NCBI GenBank assembly: GCA_019115745.1
Contig: DXDA01000080.1
Location: 1 to 64,000 of the forward strand
Direction of reading: 5' to 3'
DNA from: Candidatus Alistipes intestinigallinarum
GTDB taxonomy: Bacteria > Bacteroidota > Bacteroidia > Bacteroidales > Rikenellaceae
Length of the DNA stretch: 64,000 nt
Shown: piece by piece, positions 53,740 through 62,041 of the stretch
Layout of the letters: every line of letters begins with the position of its first letter
Numbering within the stretch: position 1 is the first letter of the stretch
Position numbers and translations under genes: made by a program
Notes under the pieces: generated by a model
Told to the model about the DNA's origin: nothing
Databases searched by the model: none
Seen by the model: only the letters and a program-made list of their open reading frames with translations

Positions 53740-54080
53740 TCCAAAGCTCCTTTCCGCCAGGCATAGGCCAGGCCCAAAACCAAAACAACCAGGAAAAACA
53801 GGATGCTCACCAGTCCGTAGACCCCGAGGTCCTGCACGACAACGGCCCACGAGAAGAGGAAGACCGTCTCGACGTCGAACATCAGGAAGAGGATGGCGAA
53901 GAGGTAGTAACCCACCTTGAACTGCATCCACGAGCGTCCGCGCGTCGGGATACCGCACTCGTACGCCTCACCCTTCTGGGGGTTGTACGAACGCGGCGAG
54001 ATCGCCCGGGCGATACCCAGTGCAACGGCAACCAGCGCAATGGCCGTAAGGATGACGACCACCAATAGCGTGAAATACAT
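53730..54080 (-). CDS. nuoA: NADH-quinone oxidoreductase subunit A
   Basis: 116 residues from ATG 54080 ([16 protein letters not shown]); an upstream Met at 54122 adds 14 unhelpful residues. Three helices; hallmark [45 protein letters not shown]. First gene of the ten-gene nuoA-N operon; overlaps nuoB by 10 bases. No clear promoter was recognised upstream (54081-54214). Confidence 0.95.
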   Translation of the reverse strand: MYFTLLVVVILTAIALVAVALGIARAISPRSYNPQKGEAYECGIPTRGRSWMQFKVGYYLFAILFLMFDVETVFLFSWAVVVQDLGVYGLVSILFFLVVLVLGLAYAWRKGALEWK

Positions 54081-54214
54081 ATATGATCTTGAATTTAGGG
54101 ATTCGACAACGCTCCGGAGCACTCCGTCAGGGTCTTGCTTCCGAAGAGAGGGACACCGCGCCGAGTCGGTTTACGGCGGCACGGATCCCGGCAGCGGGAA
54201 TGATCCGCCGCAGG

Positions 54215-54577
54215 CTAAATCAGGATACGCTCCAGGGAGAAGACGTAGTAATCCACCGCATCGGAATGCGACGCCCCGAAGAGCGAGCGGATGGCCATAC
54301 GGACGTCGAAGGCGGCATCGACGGCGGCACGCACCGCAGCGCGCTGCCGGACGACGGCTCGATGTTCGAACGAAATAACCGGGGTTTCAGCCGTGGTATC
54401 GCAGGTATGCGTCCACGCCGAGAGGTAATTGTGAATCGGGGCGAGGGAGTCGGAGTCCGCCGACTGGGTCAACACGCTCTGAGCTCCGCAAATCTCCTGT
54501 CCGAAGGAGACCCCGTCGAGGCTTCCCACCAGCACGAAGAGCAACAGAATCAGCAAGTATTGAATTCTCTCCACCAT
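54215..54577 (-). CDS. small secreted protein of unknown function
   Basis: 120 residues from MVERIQYLLILLLFVLVGSL (ATG 54577), a signal-peptide or anchor-like N-terminus. Mature part has three Cys (QEICGAQ, AWTHTCDT) and the stretch APIHNYLSAWTHTCDTTAETPVISF, then an Ala/Arg-rich region (AVVRQRAAVRAAVDAAFDVRMAIRSLF). No family recognised. It sits alone between sod and nuoA on the same strand, so it might lead the nuo transcript. An ATG further upstream (54652) is possible but would contain the likely -7 box. Confidence 0.5.
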   Translation of the reverse strand: MVERIQYLLILLLFVLVGSLDGVSFGQEICGAQSVLTQSADSDSLAPIHNYLSAWTHTCDTTAETPVISFEHRAVVRQRAAVRAAVDAAFDVRMAIRSLFGASHSDAVDYYVFSLERILI

Positions 54578-54598
54578 CGGATCAGCGATTTCGCGCTG

Positions 54599-54606
54599 CG
54601 AAGATA
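54599..54606 (-). promoter_or_regulatory. weak -7 box ahead of the small secreted protein
   Basis: TATCTTCG on the minus strand (one mismatch to TAnnTTTG), with TTG 22 bases upstream (54631-54629), 22 bases before the ATG. Confidence 0.4.
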
Positions 54607-54702
54607 CGCTCTTTCGCGCAGAAAAAAGCAAGGGCAGCCCAATTTTTTTCAAAAAAAGTCAAAAAACCGCGACAAAACGATCGGGAGCGACGCCCGGGTG
54701 CC

Positions 54703-54731
54703 AAAAAAAGGCCGCCTTTCGCAAGGCGGCC
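54703..54731 (-). terminator. intrinsic terminator of sod
   Basis: On the minus strand GGCCGCCTT (54731-54723) pairs with AAGGCGGCC (54718-54710), followed by seven T (54709-54703). Confidence 0.88.
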
Positions 54732-54763
54732 CTTCCAGATCCCGATACCGGAAGGGATCCATG

Positions 54764-55414
54764 CTACCGATGCGCGTAACGGTCGCTGACGCACTGCCAG
54801 TCGATGACGTTCCAAAGCGCCGCAACGCCATCCGCACGCCGGTTGCGGTAATCGATGTAGTAGGCGTGCTCCCAGACGTCGAGCCCCAGCAGCGGGATCA
54901 ACCCTTTCCGGAGCGGATTCCCGGCATTCGGTTCACTGAGGATCGACAGACGCCCCTCCTTGTCGGAGGCCAGCCACACCCACCCCGAGCCGAAAAGCCC
55001 GGCCGCTGCCCGGTTCATCTGCGCCTTGAGGTTGTCCAGCGACCCGAAATCCCGATCGATCGCCGCCTGCAGTTCGGGGGATGGCGTCCGCACGGGTTGC
55101 GGAGAGAGTTGTTCGAAAAAGAGTTCGTGGTTCCAGACCTGCGCGGCATTGTTGTAGAGTGCACCGTCGGCCGAAAGGAGAATATCCTCCAGCGGTTGCC
55201 CCTCAAACGGCGTGTCGAGCAGCAATTCGTTGAGCTTGTTGACGTAACCCACATAGTGCTTGTCGTGGTGGTAACGCATCGTCTCCTCGGAGACATGGGG
55301 CGCAAGAGCCCCGTAGGCATACGGCAACTCCCTGGCCATGAAGCGGGTTGCCGAGTCGGATTCGGTTGGTGTCATCATCAGAAAGAGTGTGTACAAAAAA
55401 CAGGATACGGTCAT
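54764..55414 (-). CDS. sodB: iron/manganese superoxide dismutase, possibly exported
   Basis: 216 residues from ATG 55414. The enzyme core begins at MARELPYAYGALAPHVSEETMRYHHDKHYVGYVNKLNEL (Met at 55339, giving a 191-residue cytoplasmic form). Metal ligands are in place: His in YHHDKHY, His in AAQVWNHELFF, and Asp/His in LLGLDVWEHAYYIDYRNRR; the GSGWVWLA stretch is typical. The extra N-terminus MTVSCFLYTLFLMMTPTESDS looks like a signal peptide. Which start is used decides the location. Iron or manganese use cannot be told. Confidence 0.9.
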   Translation of the reverse strand: MTVSCFLYTLFLMMTPTESDSATRFMARELPYAYGALAPHVSEETMRYHHDKHYVGYVNKLNELLLDTPFEGQPLEDILLSADGALYNNAAQVWNHELFFEQLSPQPVRTPSPELQAAIDRDFGSLDNLKAQMNRAAAGLFGSGWVWLASDKEGRLSILSEPNAGNPLRKGLIPLLGLDVWEHAYYIDYRNRRADGVAALWNVIDWQCVSDRYAHR

Positions 55415-55498
55415 TTTCCAGCGTTTTTCGGGATTGAAACCCGGACCGGCTCCCGACAAATAAGATGCCCGAGGGGTGGTATTTTCAAAAATTTTACT

Positions 55499-55506
55499 TA
55501 ATTTTG
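55499..55506 (+). promoter_or_regulatory. -7 box of the tnaA operon
   Basis: TAATTTTG 24 bases before the ATG at 55530. The -33 region is AT-rich without a clear TTTG. Confidence 0.5.
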
Positions 55507-55529
55507 TTGGAAAAACAACCTTTCAACCT

Positions 55530-56909
55530 ATGAAACTGCCTTACGCCGAACCCTACAAGATCAAGATGACCGAGGCCATCCGCACCTCCACGCGCGAAGA
55601 GCGCGAAACCTGGATCCGCGAGGCCCGTTACAACCTCTTCAAACTCCGCGCCGACCAGGTGACGATCGACCTGCTGACCGACTCCGGAACGGGATCAATG
55701 TCCGACCGCCAGTGGGCCGCCATGATGACCGGCGACGAGAGCTATGCCGGGGCATCGTCCTATTTCCGGCTGAAGGAGGTCATCGAGCGCCTCTTCGACA
55801 TGCCCTACTTCCTGCCCACGCATCAGGGCCGGGCCGCCGAAAACGTGATCTTCTCCGCGCTGCTCCACGAGGGGGACATCGTCCCCGGCAACTCGCACTT
55901 CGACACCACGAAGGGCCACATCGAGTTCCGCCGCTGCCACGCCGTCGACTGTACGATCGACGCGGCGGCCGACACGCAGCTCGAAATCCCCTTCAAGGGC
56001 GAGATGGACACGGCCAAACTGGAGAAGGTCCTGCGCGAGAATCCGCGTGAAAAGGTCCCCTGCGTGGTGCTGACCATCACCAACAACACGGCCGGCGGCC
56101 AGCCCGTCTCGATGCGCAACATCCGCCAGACGGCCGAGGTGTGCCGCCGCTACGGCGTGCCCCTGCTCATCGACTCGGCGCGCTTCGCCGAAAACGCCTA
56201 CTTCATCAAAACCCGCGAGGAGGGTTACGCCGACCGCTCGATCAAGGAGATCGTGCACGAAATCTACCAGTATGCCGACATCATGACCATCTCGGCCAAG
56301 AAGGACGGCGTGGTCAACATGGGCGGTTTCGTGGCCATGCGCTCCGAGGAGCTCTTCACCCGGGCCAAGTCGTTCTGCATCATGTTCGAGGGCTACGTCA
56401 CCTACGGCGGCATGTCCGGACGCGACATGGACGCCCTGGCCGTGGGCCTCGACGAGAATACGGAGTTCGAGCAGCTCGACGCCCGGATCCGGCAGGTGAA
56501 ACTGCTGGGCGACCTGCTCGACGAATACGGCGTTCCGTACCAGCGCCCGGCCGGCGGACACGCCATCTTCATCGACGCCAAGCGGGTGCTCCCGAACCTC
56601 CCGAAAGAGCAGTTCATCGCGCAGACGCTGGCCGTGGAGCTCTACCTCGAAGCGGGCATCCGCGGCGTGGAGATCGGTTCGATCCTCGCCGACCGCGACC
56701 CCGAGACGCACGAAAACCGCTATCCGGCTCTCGAACTGCTGCGCCTGGCCATCCCGCGCCGCGTCTACACCGACAACCACATCCGGGTCATCGCCGCGGC
56801 GTGCCGCAACATCTACGAACGCCGCGCGGAGATCACGACCGGATACCGCATCACCTTCGAGGCCCCGATCCTGCGCCATTTCACCGTCGAACTCGACAAA
56901 ATCCAATAA
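55530..56909 (+). CDS. tnaA: tryptophanase (tryptophan indole-lyase)
   Basis: 459 residues from ATG 55530. PLP beta-eliminating lyase: THQGRAAENVIFSALL (PLP phosphate region), FDTTKGHIEFRRCHA, IDSARFAENAYFIKTREEGY, and PLP-binding Lys258 in TISAKKDGVVNMGGFV. The DSARFAENAYF wording and VEIGSILADRDPETH agree with TnaA; tyrosine phenol-lyases have DATRCVENAYF and an Arg where the VEIGS Val lies. Some residues (GGMSGRDMDALAVGL) resemble phenol-lyase. Converts tryptophan to indole, pyruvate and ammonia. No leader-peptide attenuator is evident in the short leader. Confidence 0.88.
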   Translation: MKLPYAEPYKIKMTEAIRTSTREERETWIREARYNLFKLRADQVTIDLLTDSGTGSMSDRQWAAMMTGDESYAGASSYFRLKEVIERLFDMPYFLPTHQGRAAENVIFSALLHEGDIVPGNSHFDTTKGHIEFRRCHAVDCTIDAAADTQLEIPFKGEMDTAKLEKVLRENPREKVPCVVLTITNNTAGGQPVSMRNIRQTAEVCRRYGVPLLIDSARFAENAYFIKTREEGYADRSIKEIVHEIYQYADIMTISAKKDGVVNMGGFVAMRSEELFTRAKSFCIMFEGYVTYGGMSGRDMDALAVGLDENTEFEQLDARIRQVKLLGDLLDEYGVPYQRPAGGHAIFIDAKRVLPNLPKEQFIAQTLAVELYLEAGIRGVEIGSILADRDPETHENRYPALELLRLAIPRRVYTDNHIRVIAAACRNIYERRAEITTGYRITFEAPILRHFTVELDKIQ

Positions 56910-56915
56910 CCCAAC

Positions 56916-58349
56916 ATGAAAAAACTCTTTCTGACCCTGGCCGTGCTCGGCACGGCCTTCACGCTGCAGGCAAAAGTCGTCCTGCCCACTCTTTTTGCAG
57001 ACCACATGGTGCTCCAACAGCAAACCGAAGCCCGTTTCTGGGGAACGGCCACGCCCGGCAAGAAGGTCACGATCCGCCCCTCGTGGAGTTCGCAGACCAT
57101 CACCGCGACAGCCGATGCCGAAGGGCGCTGGGAGGCCGCCGTGCCGACCCCGGAGGCCGGAGGCCCCTATACGATCGACCTGAGCGACGGGGAGCGCCTC
57201 ACGCTGAACGACGTGCTGATCGGCGAGGTATGGCTCTGCTCCGGACAGTCGAACATGGAGATGCCGATGCGGGGCTTCACAAACCAGCCCGTCACGAACC
57301 CCACTGACGTCATCGCCCGGGCCAAGGCCTCGACCCCGATCCGGATCTGCAACGTCAAGCGCGTCACGGCCCGCACGCCGCAGGAGTCCTGCACGGCCAA
57401 ATGGGAGCAGAACACCCCCGAAGCCGTCGCCGGAGCCAGCGCCACGGCCTACTACTTCGCGCGTTATCTGCAGGAGGTGCTGGAGATTCCCGTCGGGATC
57501 ATCATCTCCAGTTGGGGCGGCACGCCCGTCGAGGCGTGGATGGACCGCGAAACGATGGCTGCCTTCCCGGAGTTCGACCTCTCGTTCCTCGACGGCGACG
57601 GGAAAATCAACAAGCCCCAGAATCAGCCTACGATGCTCTACAACTCGATGATTGCGCCGCTCGTCCCCTACACGATCAAGGGATTCCTCTGGTATCAGGG
57701 CGAATCGAACCGCCTGCGTCCCGCTCAGTATCAGAAGCTGATGCCGGCCTTCGTCAAGATGCTCCGCGAACGCTGGGGACTGGGCGAACTGCCGTTCTAC
57801 TACGTGCAGATCGCACCCTACTGCTATGAGAATGCCGATCTGGAGGGCGGCTCGGCCCTGCTGCGCGAAGCACAGATGCGCAACCTCGGCGAGATCCCGG
57901 CCAGCGGCATGGCCGTGACGATGGACATCGGCAACCGGAACTGCATCCACCCGGGCAAGAAGGCCGAAGTGGGACAGCGCCTCGCCTGGCTCGCGCTGGT
58001 CAACGACTATGGCATGAAAGGCTTCGAACCGAACACGCCGCTCTACGAGTCGATGACCGTCGAGGGAAACCGCGCCTACCTGACCTTCCGCTGCGGGAAA
58101 TCCTCGCTGGCACCCCTGGGCGATGCACTCGGCGGATTCGAGGTGGCGGGGGCCGACCGGGTCTTCCACCCCGCCAAAGCGTGGATCGAGAAGGGACGGG
58201 GACGGCTGATCGTCACCAGCGACGAGGTTCAGACGCCGGTTGCCGTCCGCTACGCCTTCCGGAACTACGCCGAAGCCTCGCTCTTCAACACCTACGGAAT
58301 CCCCGCCTCGTCGTTCCGCACCGACGACTGGGAGCTGCCCGTCAAATAG
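56916..58349 (+). CDS. sialate O-acetylesterase-like SGNH esterase
   Basis: 477 residues, signal peptide (LFLTLAVLGTAFTLQA). N-terminal beta-sandwich about 20-100 (VVLPTLFADHMVLQQQTEARFWGTATPGKKVTI), then SGNH hydrolase with GEVWLCSGQSNMEMPM (nucleophile Ser), IISSWGGTPVEAWM (Gly), GFLWYQGESNRL (Asn/Glu block), and NCIHPGKKAEVGQRLA (His). It resembles SIAE and NanS-type enzymes that remove acetyl groups from sialic acids; related proteins act on xylan, so the substrate is inference. It starts 6 bases after tnaA. Confidence 0.9.
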   Translation: MKKLFLTLAVLGTAFTLQAKVVLPTLFADHMVLQQQTEARFWGTATPGKKVTIRPSWSSQTITATADAEGRWEAAVPTPEAGGPYTIDLSDGERLTLNDVLIGEVWLCSGQSNMEMPMRGFTNQPVTNPTDVIARAKASTPIRICNVKRVTARTPQESCTAKWEQNTPEAVAGASATAYYFARYLQEVLEIPVGIIISSWGGTPVEAWMDRETMAAFPEFDLSFLDGDGKINKPQNQPTMLYNSMIAPLVPYTIKGFLWYQGESNRLRPAQYQKLMPAFVKMLRERWGLGELPFYYVQIAPYCYENADLEGGSALLREAQMRNLGEIPASGMAVTMDIGNRNCIHPGKKAEVGQRLAWLALVNDYGMKGFEPNTPLYESMTVEGNRAYLTFRCGKSSLAPLGDALGGFEVAGADRVFHPAKAWIEKGRGRLIVTSDEVQTPVAVRYAFRNYAEASLFNTYGIPASSFRTDDWELPVK

Positions 58350-58382
58350 AGCCCGCACGGCTCGTGGAGCCGGTATCCGCAC

Positions 58383-58420
58383 AACGAAACAGCCTCGGGA
58401 GTTCCCGAGGCTGTTTCGTT
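58383..58420. terminator. bidirectional terminator hairpin
   Basis: Nearly uninterrupted 18-base arms: AACGAAACAGCCTCGGGA (58383-58400) and TCCCGAGGCTGTTTCGTT (58403-58420), between the convergent esterase and asd genes. Confidence 0.85.
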
Positions 58421-58470
58421 ATGGGGGTTACAGGCGGCCGGATCAACCGCTGCAAGGCATTCGATCCCGC

Positions 58471-59463
58471 TTAAATCAGCGTTTCGAGGATCTGCACGGC
58501 GTTGAGTGCCGCACCCTTCTTGATCTGGTCGCTCACGCACCAGAATGCCAGACCGTTCTCCGAGGTCAGGTCCTTGCGGATGCGGCCCACGTAGACGGGG
58601 TCCTTCCCAGCGATGAACAACGGCATCGGGTAAACCTTGTTGGCCGGATCGTCCATCAGCACCACCCCTTTGGCCTTCGAGAAGGCTTCGCGCGCCTCCT
58701 CCACCGAAACCGGACGTTCGGTTTCGAGCCAGATGCTCTCCGAGTGGGCCCGCATCACCGGCACGCGCACGCACGTCGCCGAAACACGGATGTCCGAGTG
58801 CATGATCTTGCGCGTCTCGTTGAACATCTTCATCTCCTCCTTCGTGTAGTCGTTCTCCGTGAAGACGTCGATATGCGGGATGACGTTATAAGCCAACTGG
58901 AAGGCGAACTTCTCGACCGTGGGTTCCTTTCCGGCGCCCAGTTCGGCGTACTGGTTCACGAGCTCGGCCATGGCCGAGGCGCCGGCACCGCTGGCCGACT
59001 GGTAGGTCGAAACGTGCACGCGGCGGATATGCGACACATCCTCGATGGCCTTCAGGGCCACAACCATCTGGATCGTCGTGCAGTTCGGGTTGGCGATGAT
59101 CCGCCGCGGGGCGTTCTTCGCATCCTCGGGGTTGACCTCCGGAACCACCAGGGGCACGTCGGCATCCATGCGGAAGGCACTCGAATTGTCGATCATCACG
59201 GCGCCGTGTTTGGTGATCGTTTCGGCAAACTCTCGCGACGTGCCGGCTCCGGCCGACGTCAGGGCGAAATCCACCCCCTTGAAATCGTCGTTATGCTGCA
59301 GAAGTTTGACCGTCAGGTCTTTCCCGCGGAAACGGTACGTACGTCCGGCACTCCGCTGGGAACCGAACAGCAACAGTTCGTCGATCGGCAGATCGCGTTC
59401 TTCGAGAATTTGCAGGAACTCCTGACCCACGGCGCCGCTGGCGCCCACGATGGCTATTTTCAT
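58471..59463 (-). CDS. asd: aspartate-semialdehyde dehydrogenase
   Basis: 330 residues from ATG 59463 ([20 protein letters not shown]); the frame is open to 59508 but the promoter lies there. NADP-binding start, catalytic Cys in [15 protein letters not shown], the [14 protein letters not shown] stretch, and [23 protein letters not shown] with the active-site His region [13 protein letters not shown]. Makes aspartate semialdehyde for lysine/DAP, threonine and methionine. Monocistronic with a good promoter. Confidence 0.97.
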   Translation of the reverse strand: MKIAIVGASGAVGQEFLQILEERDLPIDELLLFGSQRSAGRTYRFRGKDLTVKLLQHNDDFKGVDFALTSAGAGTSREFAETITKHGAVMIDNSSAFRMDADVPLVVPEVNPEDAKNAPRRIIANPNCTTIQMVVALKAIEDVSHIRRVHVSTYQSASGAGASAMAELVNQYAELGAGKEPTVEKFAFQLAYNVIPHIDVFTENDYTKEEMKMFNETRKIMHSDIRVSATCVRVPVMRAHSESIWLETERPVSVEEAREAFSKAKGVVLMDDPANKVYPMPLFIAGKDPVYVGRIRKDLTSENGLAFWCVSDQIKKGAALNAVQILETLI

Positions 59464-59505
59464 GGTTCGTTTCGTTTTATCGGTTGGGAAGGCCAACCTT
59501 GCGGA

Positions 59506-59535
59506 CAAAGATAGTAAAAAATTTTAAGAAACAAA
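59506..59535 (-). promoter_or_regulatory. promoter of asd
   Basis: On the minus strand TTTG (59535-59532), 18 bases, TATCTTTG (59513-59506), 42 bases before the ATG. Confidence 0.78.
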
Positions 59536-59594
59536 GCCCCCACGACCGAATCCCGGAATTTGACAAGAATCACCCCGTTCCGGGAGCGGCCGCA

Positions 59595-61994
59595 TCAGTC
59601 GAAGAAGGCGTCGTCGTCGCTCTCCTCCGGGCCGATGGCATCCATCTCGTCCTCGCAGTCGTAGTGGGGCATCATCGGCGGACGCACGAACTGATCCGTA
59701 CGGTTGACACCCAAACGGCCGTCGTCGTAGACCCGCTTCATGAACTCACCCACGATCGGCAGCGCGGCCACACTACCCTCGCCGCCCGAGATGAAGTGTA
59801 CCGACTGGTCCTCGCCGCCGACCCACGCCCCGGCCACCAGTTTCGGGGCCACGCACATGAACCACGCGTCGCGGTTCTTGTTCGACGTTCCGGTCTTGCC
59901 GCCGATCTCCATGTCCGTCAGGCCGAACTGCCACTTCAGACGCCCGGCCGTTCCGGCATTGACCACCCCCTGAAGCATCGTCAGCATCGTATAGGCCGTG
60001 CGCTCGCTGATGGCATCCTGCGACTGCGGGATGAACGTGGCGATGAGGTTGCCCTGGCGGTCCTCGATGCGCGTCACGAAGATCGGGTCGGTATGCACGC
60101 CTTCGTTGGCAAAGGTCGAGAAGGCGCTCACCATCTCGAAGACGTTCGACTCCGAGGTTCCGAGGCACAGCGCCGGAACCGGGTCGATATAGCTGCGAAT
60201 ACCCATGTTATGAATGAAATCGGCCACGGCCTCAGGCTGCTTGGCCTGCTTCATGATCCACGCCGAGTAGTTGTTGCGGCTGCGGGCCAGGCCCCAGCGC
60301 AGCGGGTGCAGCACCCCGTCGTACTCGACCCGTCCGGCCTCCTTCGGCGACCAGGCCGTACCGTTGGCCGTCTCGATCGTCGTCGGAAGGTTCGGGACCA
60401 TCGTGCAGGGCGTAAAGCCCAGGTGGTCGATGGCAAACGTATAGACGAAGGGTTTGATCGTCGAACCGATCTGCCGCTTGCCCTGCTTGGCCATGTCGTA
60501 CTTGAAGTAGCGGAAGTTCGGACCGCCGACATACGCCTTGACCGCTCCCGTGCGGGGATCCATGGCCACCATCGCGGCCCGCATGATGCGCTTGTGGTGG
60601 AGGATCGAGTCGCGCGGCGTCATCAGCGTGTCGCGCTCGCCCTTGTAGGTGAAGACCTTCATCGCACACGCCTTGTCGAACGACGCCTGAATCTCCTTCT
60701 CGCTGTACCCGGCCTCCTTCATCTCGCGGTAACGGTCCGAATAGCGGATCGCCTGGCGCATGATCCGCTCACGCTCCGCACGGTCCGTATCGAGGAACAG
60801 CACCTTCGTATTGCGGTACTGGGCGTCCATCTTGGGCTGGATCACCGTCTCCATCTGCTTCTGGACCGCCTGCTCGGCATAGGCCTGCATCCGCGAGTTG
60901 ATCGTCGTATAGATCTTCAGACCGTCGCGGTAGATGTTGTAGGGCGTACCGTCGGCCTTGGTGTTCTTGTGGCACCAGCCGTAGAGCGGATTCTCCTCGT
61001 ACTCCTTCACCGCCTGGTCATAGTCCCACTCCGTGTAGAACTGGCTGCGCTTCGGACGCTCGGCATTCATCACCAGCCGCAACATCTCGCGGAAGTAGGT
61101 TGCCGAGCCTTCGTTGTGCGACACGGGCTTGTAGTTCAGCACGATGGGCAGAGCCGAGATCGAATCGCGCTCCTTCCGGGTAAGCGCCCCGGCCTCCTCC
61201 ATGCGCGAAAGGACCAGGTTGCGGCGCGCCAGCGCATTGTCCGGATTCCGCACGGGCGAGTAGCGCGTCGGGGCATTCACCACCCCCACCAGCACCGCCG
61301 CCTCCTGCACGTTGAGCTCGTGCGGCTCCTTGTTGAAGAACGTATGGGCCGCCGACTTGATGCCGTAGGCGTTCGAGCCGTACTCCACCGTATTGAGGTA
61401 CATCGCGGCGATCTCCTCCTTCGTGTAGTTGTATTCGAGCTTGAGGGCCGTAATCCACTCCTTGAGTTTCGCCGTGACGAGCTTGGCCATCCGTCCCAGG
61501 CGCCCCCGGTTACCCGTGTCGCGCGGGAAGAGGTTCTTGGCCAACTGCTGCGTGATGGTCGAACCGCCGCCCTGCGAGGTGTTCTGCAGCAACACGGTCT
61601 TCACGGCCACACGCGCCAGCGAGGGAATGTCGATGCCCGAGTGGCTGCGGAACCGTGCGTCCTCCGTGGCGATGAGCGCCGCGACGATCGGCGGCACCTC
61701 GTGTCCGTCGAGCCGGATGTGGAGCGTCGAATCCGCCGGGAAGAGGTCGGCATACTGCACATAGGAGCGGTTCTGCACGAAGAACGTGCCGATGACCTTG
61801 CCGTCCTCAGAGTAGATCTCCGTGGCGAGGTTGCTCCGGGGGTTCTCCAGCTCCTCGAACGAGGGCATCCGCCCGAAGGTTCCGAGCGCCGTGAGCAGCA
61901 GCAGCAGACCCAGCAGCACAAAGGGTGCGAAGGCCACGCCCCAGATCCATTTTATCGCTTTCGGGCTGATTCCCGACTTTTTACGCTGTACCAT
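59595..61994 (-). CDS. class A penicillin-binding protein (PBP1A-type transglycosylase/transpeptidase)
   Basis: 799 residues from ATG 61994 (MVQRKKSGISPKAIKWIWG). One membrane anchor (about 17-42). GT51 domain about 75-260: IATEDARFRSHSGID (catalytic Glu), GGGSTITQQLAKNLF, KLKEWITALKLEYNYTKEEIAAMYLN. Transpeptidase about 400-760: KQGKRQIGSTIKPFVY (SxxK), SRNNYSAW (SxN), EIGGKTGTSNKNRDAWF (KTG). Polymerises and crosslinks peptidoglycan at the periplasmic face. The tail is acidic (ESDDDAFFD). An upstream start at 62102 would include the promoter and the neighbouring gene's end. Confidence 0.95.
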   Translation of the reverse strand: MVQRKKSGISPKAIKWIWGVAFAPFVLLGLLLLLTALGTFGRMPSFEELENPRSNLATEIYSEDGKVIGTFFVQNRSYVQYADLFPADSTLHIRLDGHEVPPIVAALIATEDARFRSHSGIDIPSLARVAVKTVLLQNTSQGGGSTITQQLAKNLFPRDTGNRGRLGRMAKLVTAKLKEWITALKLEYNYTKEEIAAMYLNTVEYGSNAYGIKSAAHTFFNKEPHELNVQEAAVLVGVVNAPTRYSPVRNPDNALARRNLVLSRMEEAGALTRKERDSISALPIVLNYKPVSHNEGSATYFREMLRLVMNAERPKRSQFYTEWDYDQAVKEYEENPLYGWCHKNTKADGTPYNIYRDGLKIYTTINSRMQAYAEQAVQKQMETVIQPKMDAQYRNTKVLFLDTDRAERERIMRQAIRYSDRYREMKEAGYSEKEIQASFDKACAMKVFTYKGERDTLMTPRDSILHHKRIMRAAMVAMDPRTGAVKAYVGGPNFRYFKYDMAKQGKRQIGSTIKPFVYTFAIDHLGFTPCTMVPNLPTTIETANGTAWSPKEAGRVEYDGVLHPLRWGLARSRNNYSAWIMKQAKQPEAVADFIHNMGIRSYIDPVPALCLGTSESNVFEMVSAFSTFANEGVHTDPIFVTRIEDRQGNLIATFIPQSQDAISERTAYTMLTMLQGVVNAGTAGRLKWQFGLTDMEIGGKTGTSNKNRDAWFMCVAPKLVAGAWVGGEDQSVHFISGGEGSVAALPIVGEFMKRVYDDGRLGVNRTDQFVRPPMMPHYDCEDEMDAIGPEESDDDAFFD

Positions 61995-62010
61995 ACATCC
62001 GAATTTGCGG

Positions 62011-62018
62011 CAAAGATA
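62011..62018 (-). promoter_or_regulatory. -7 box of the PBP gene
   Basis: TATCTTTG on the minus strand, 16 bases before the ATG. The nearest -33-like TTTG (62037-62034) is only 15 bases away. Confidence 0.55.
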
Positions 62019-62041
62019 CAAAATATTCCCCAACAAATCAT

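Noticed and set aside
55530..56909. Tyrosine phenol-lyase instead of tryptophanase
   Set aside because: The DSARFAENAYF and VEIGS segments follow the tryptophanase pattern, though a few residues are mixed; biochemical test would settle it.
55695..58382. An 895-residue open frame antisense to tnaA and the esterase gene
   Set aside because: It mirrors the codon structure of clear genes on the other strand in high-GC DNA; no domain or signal and no start context.
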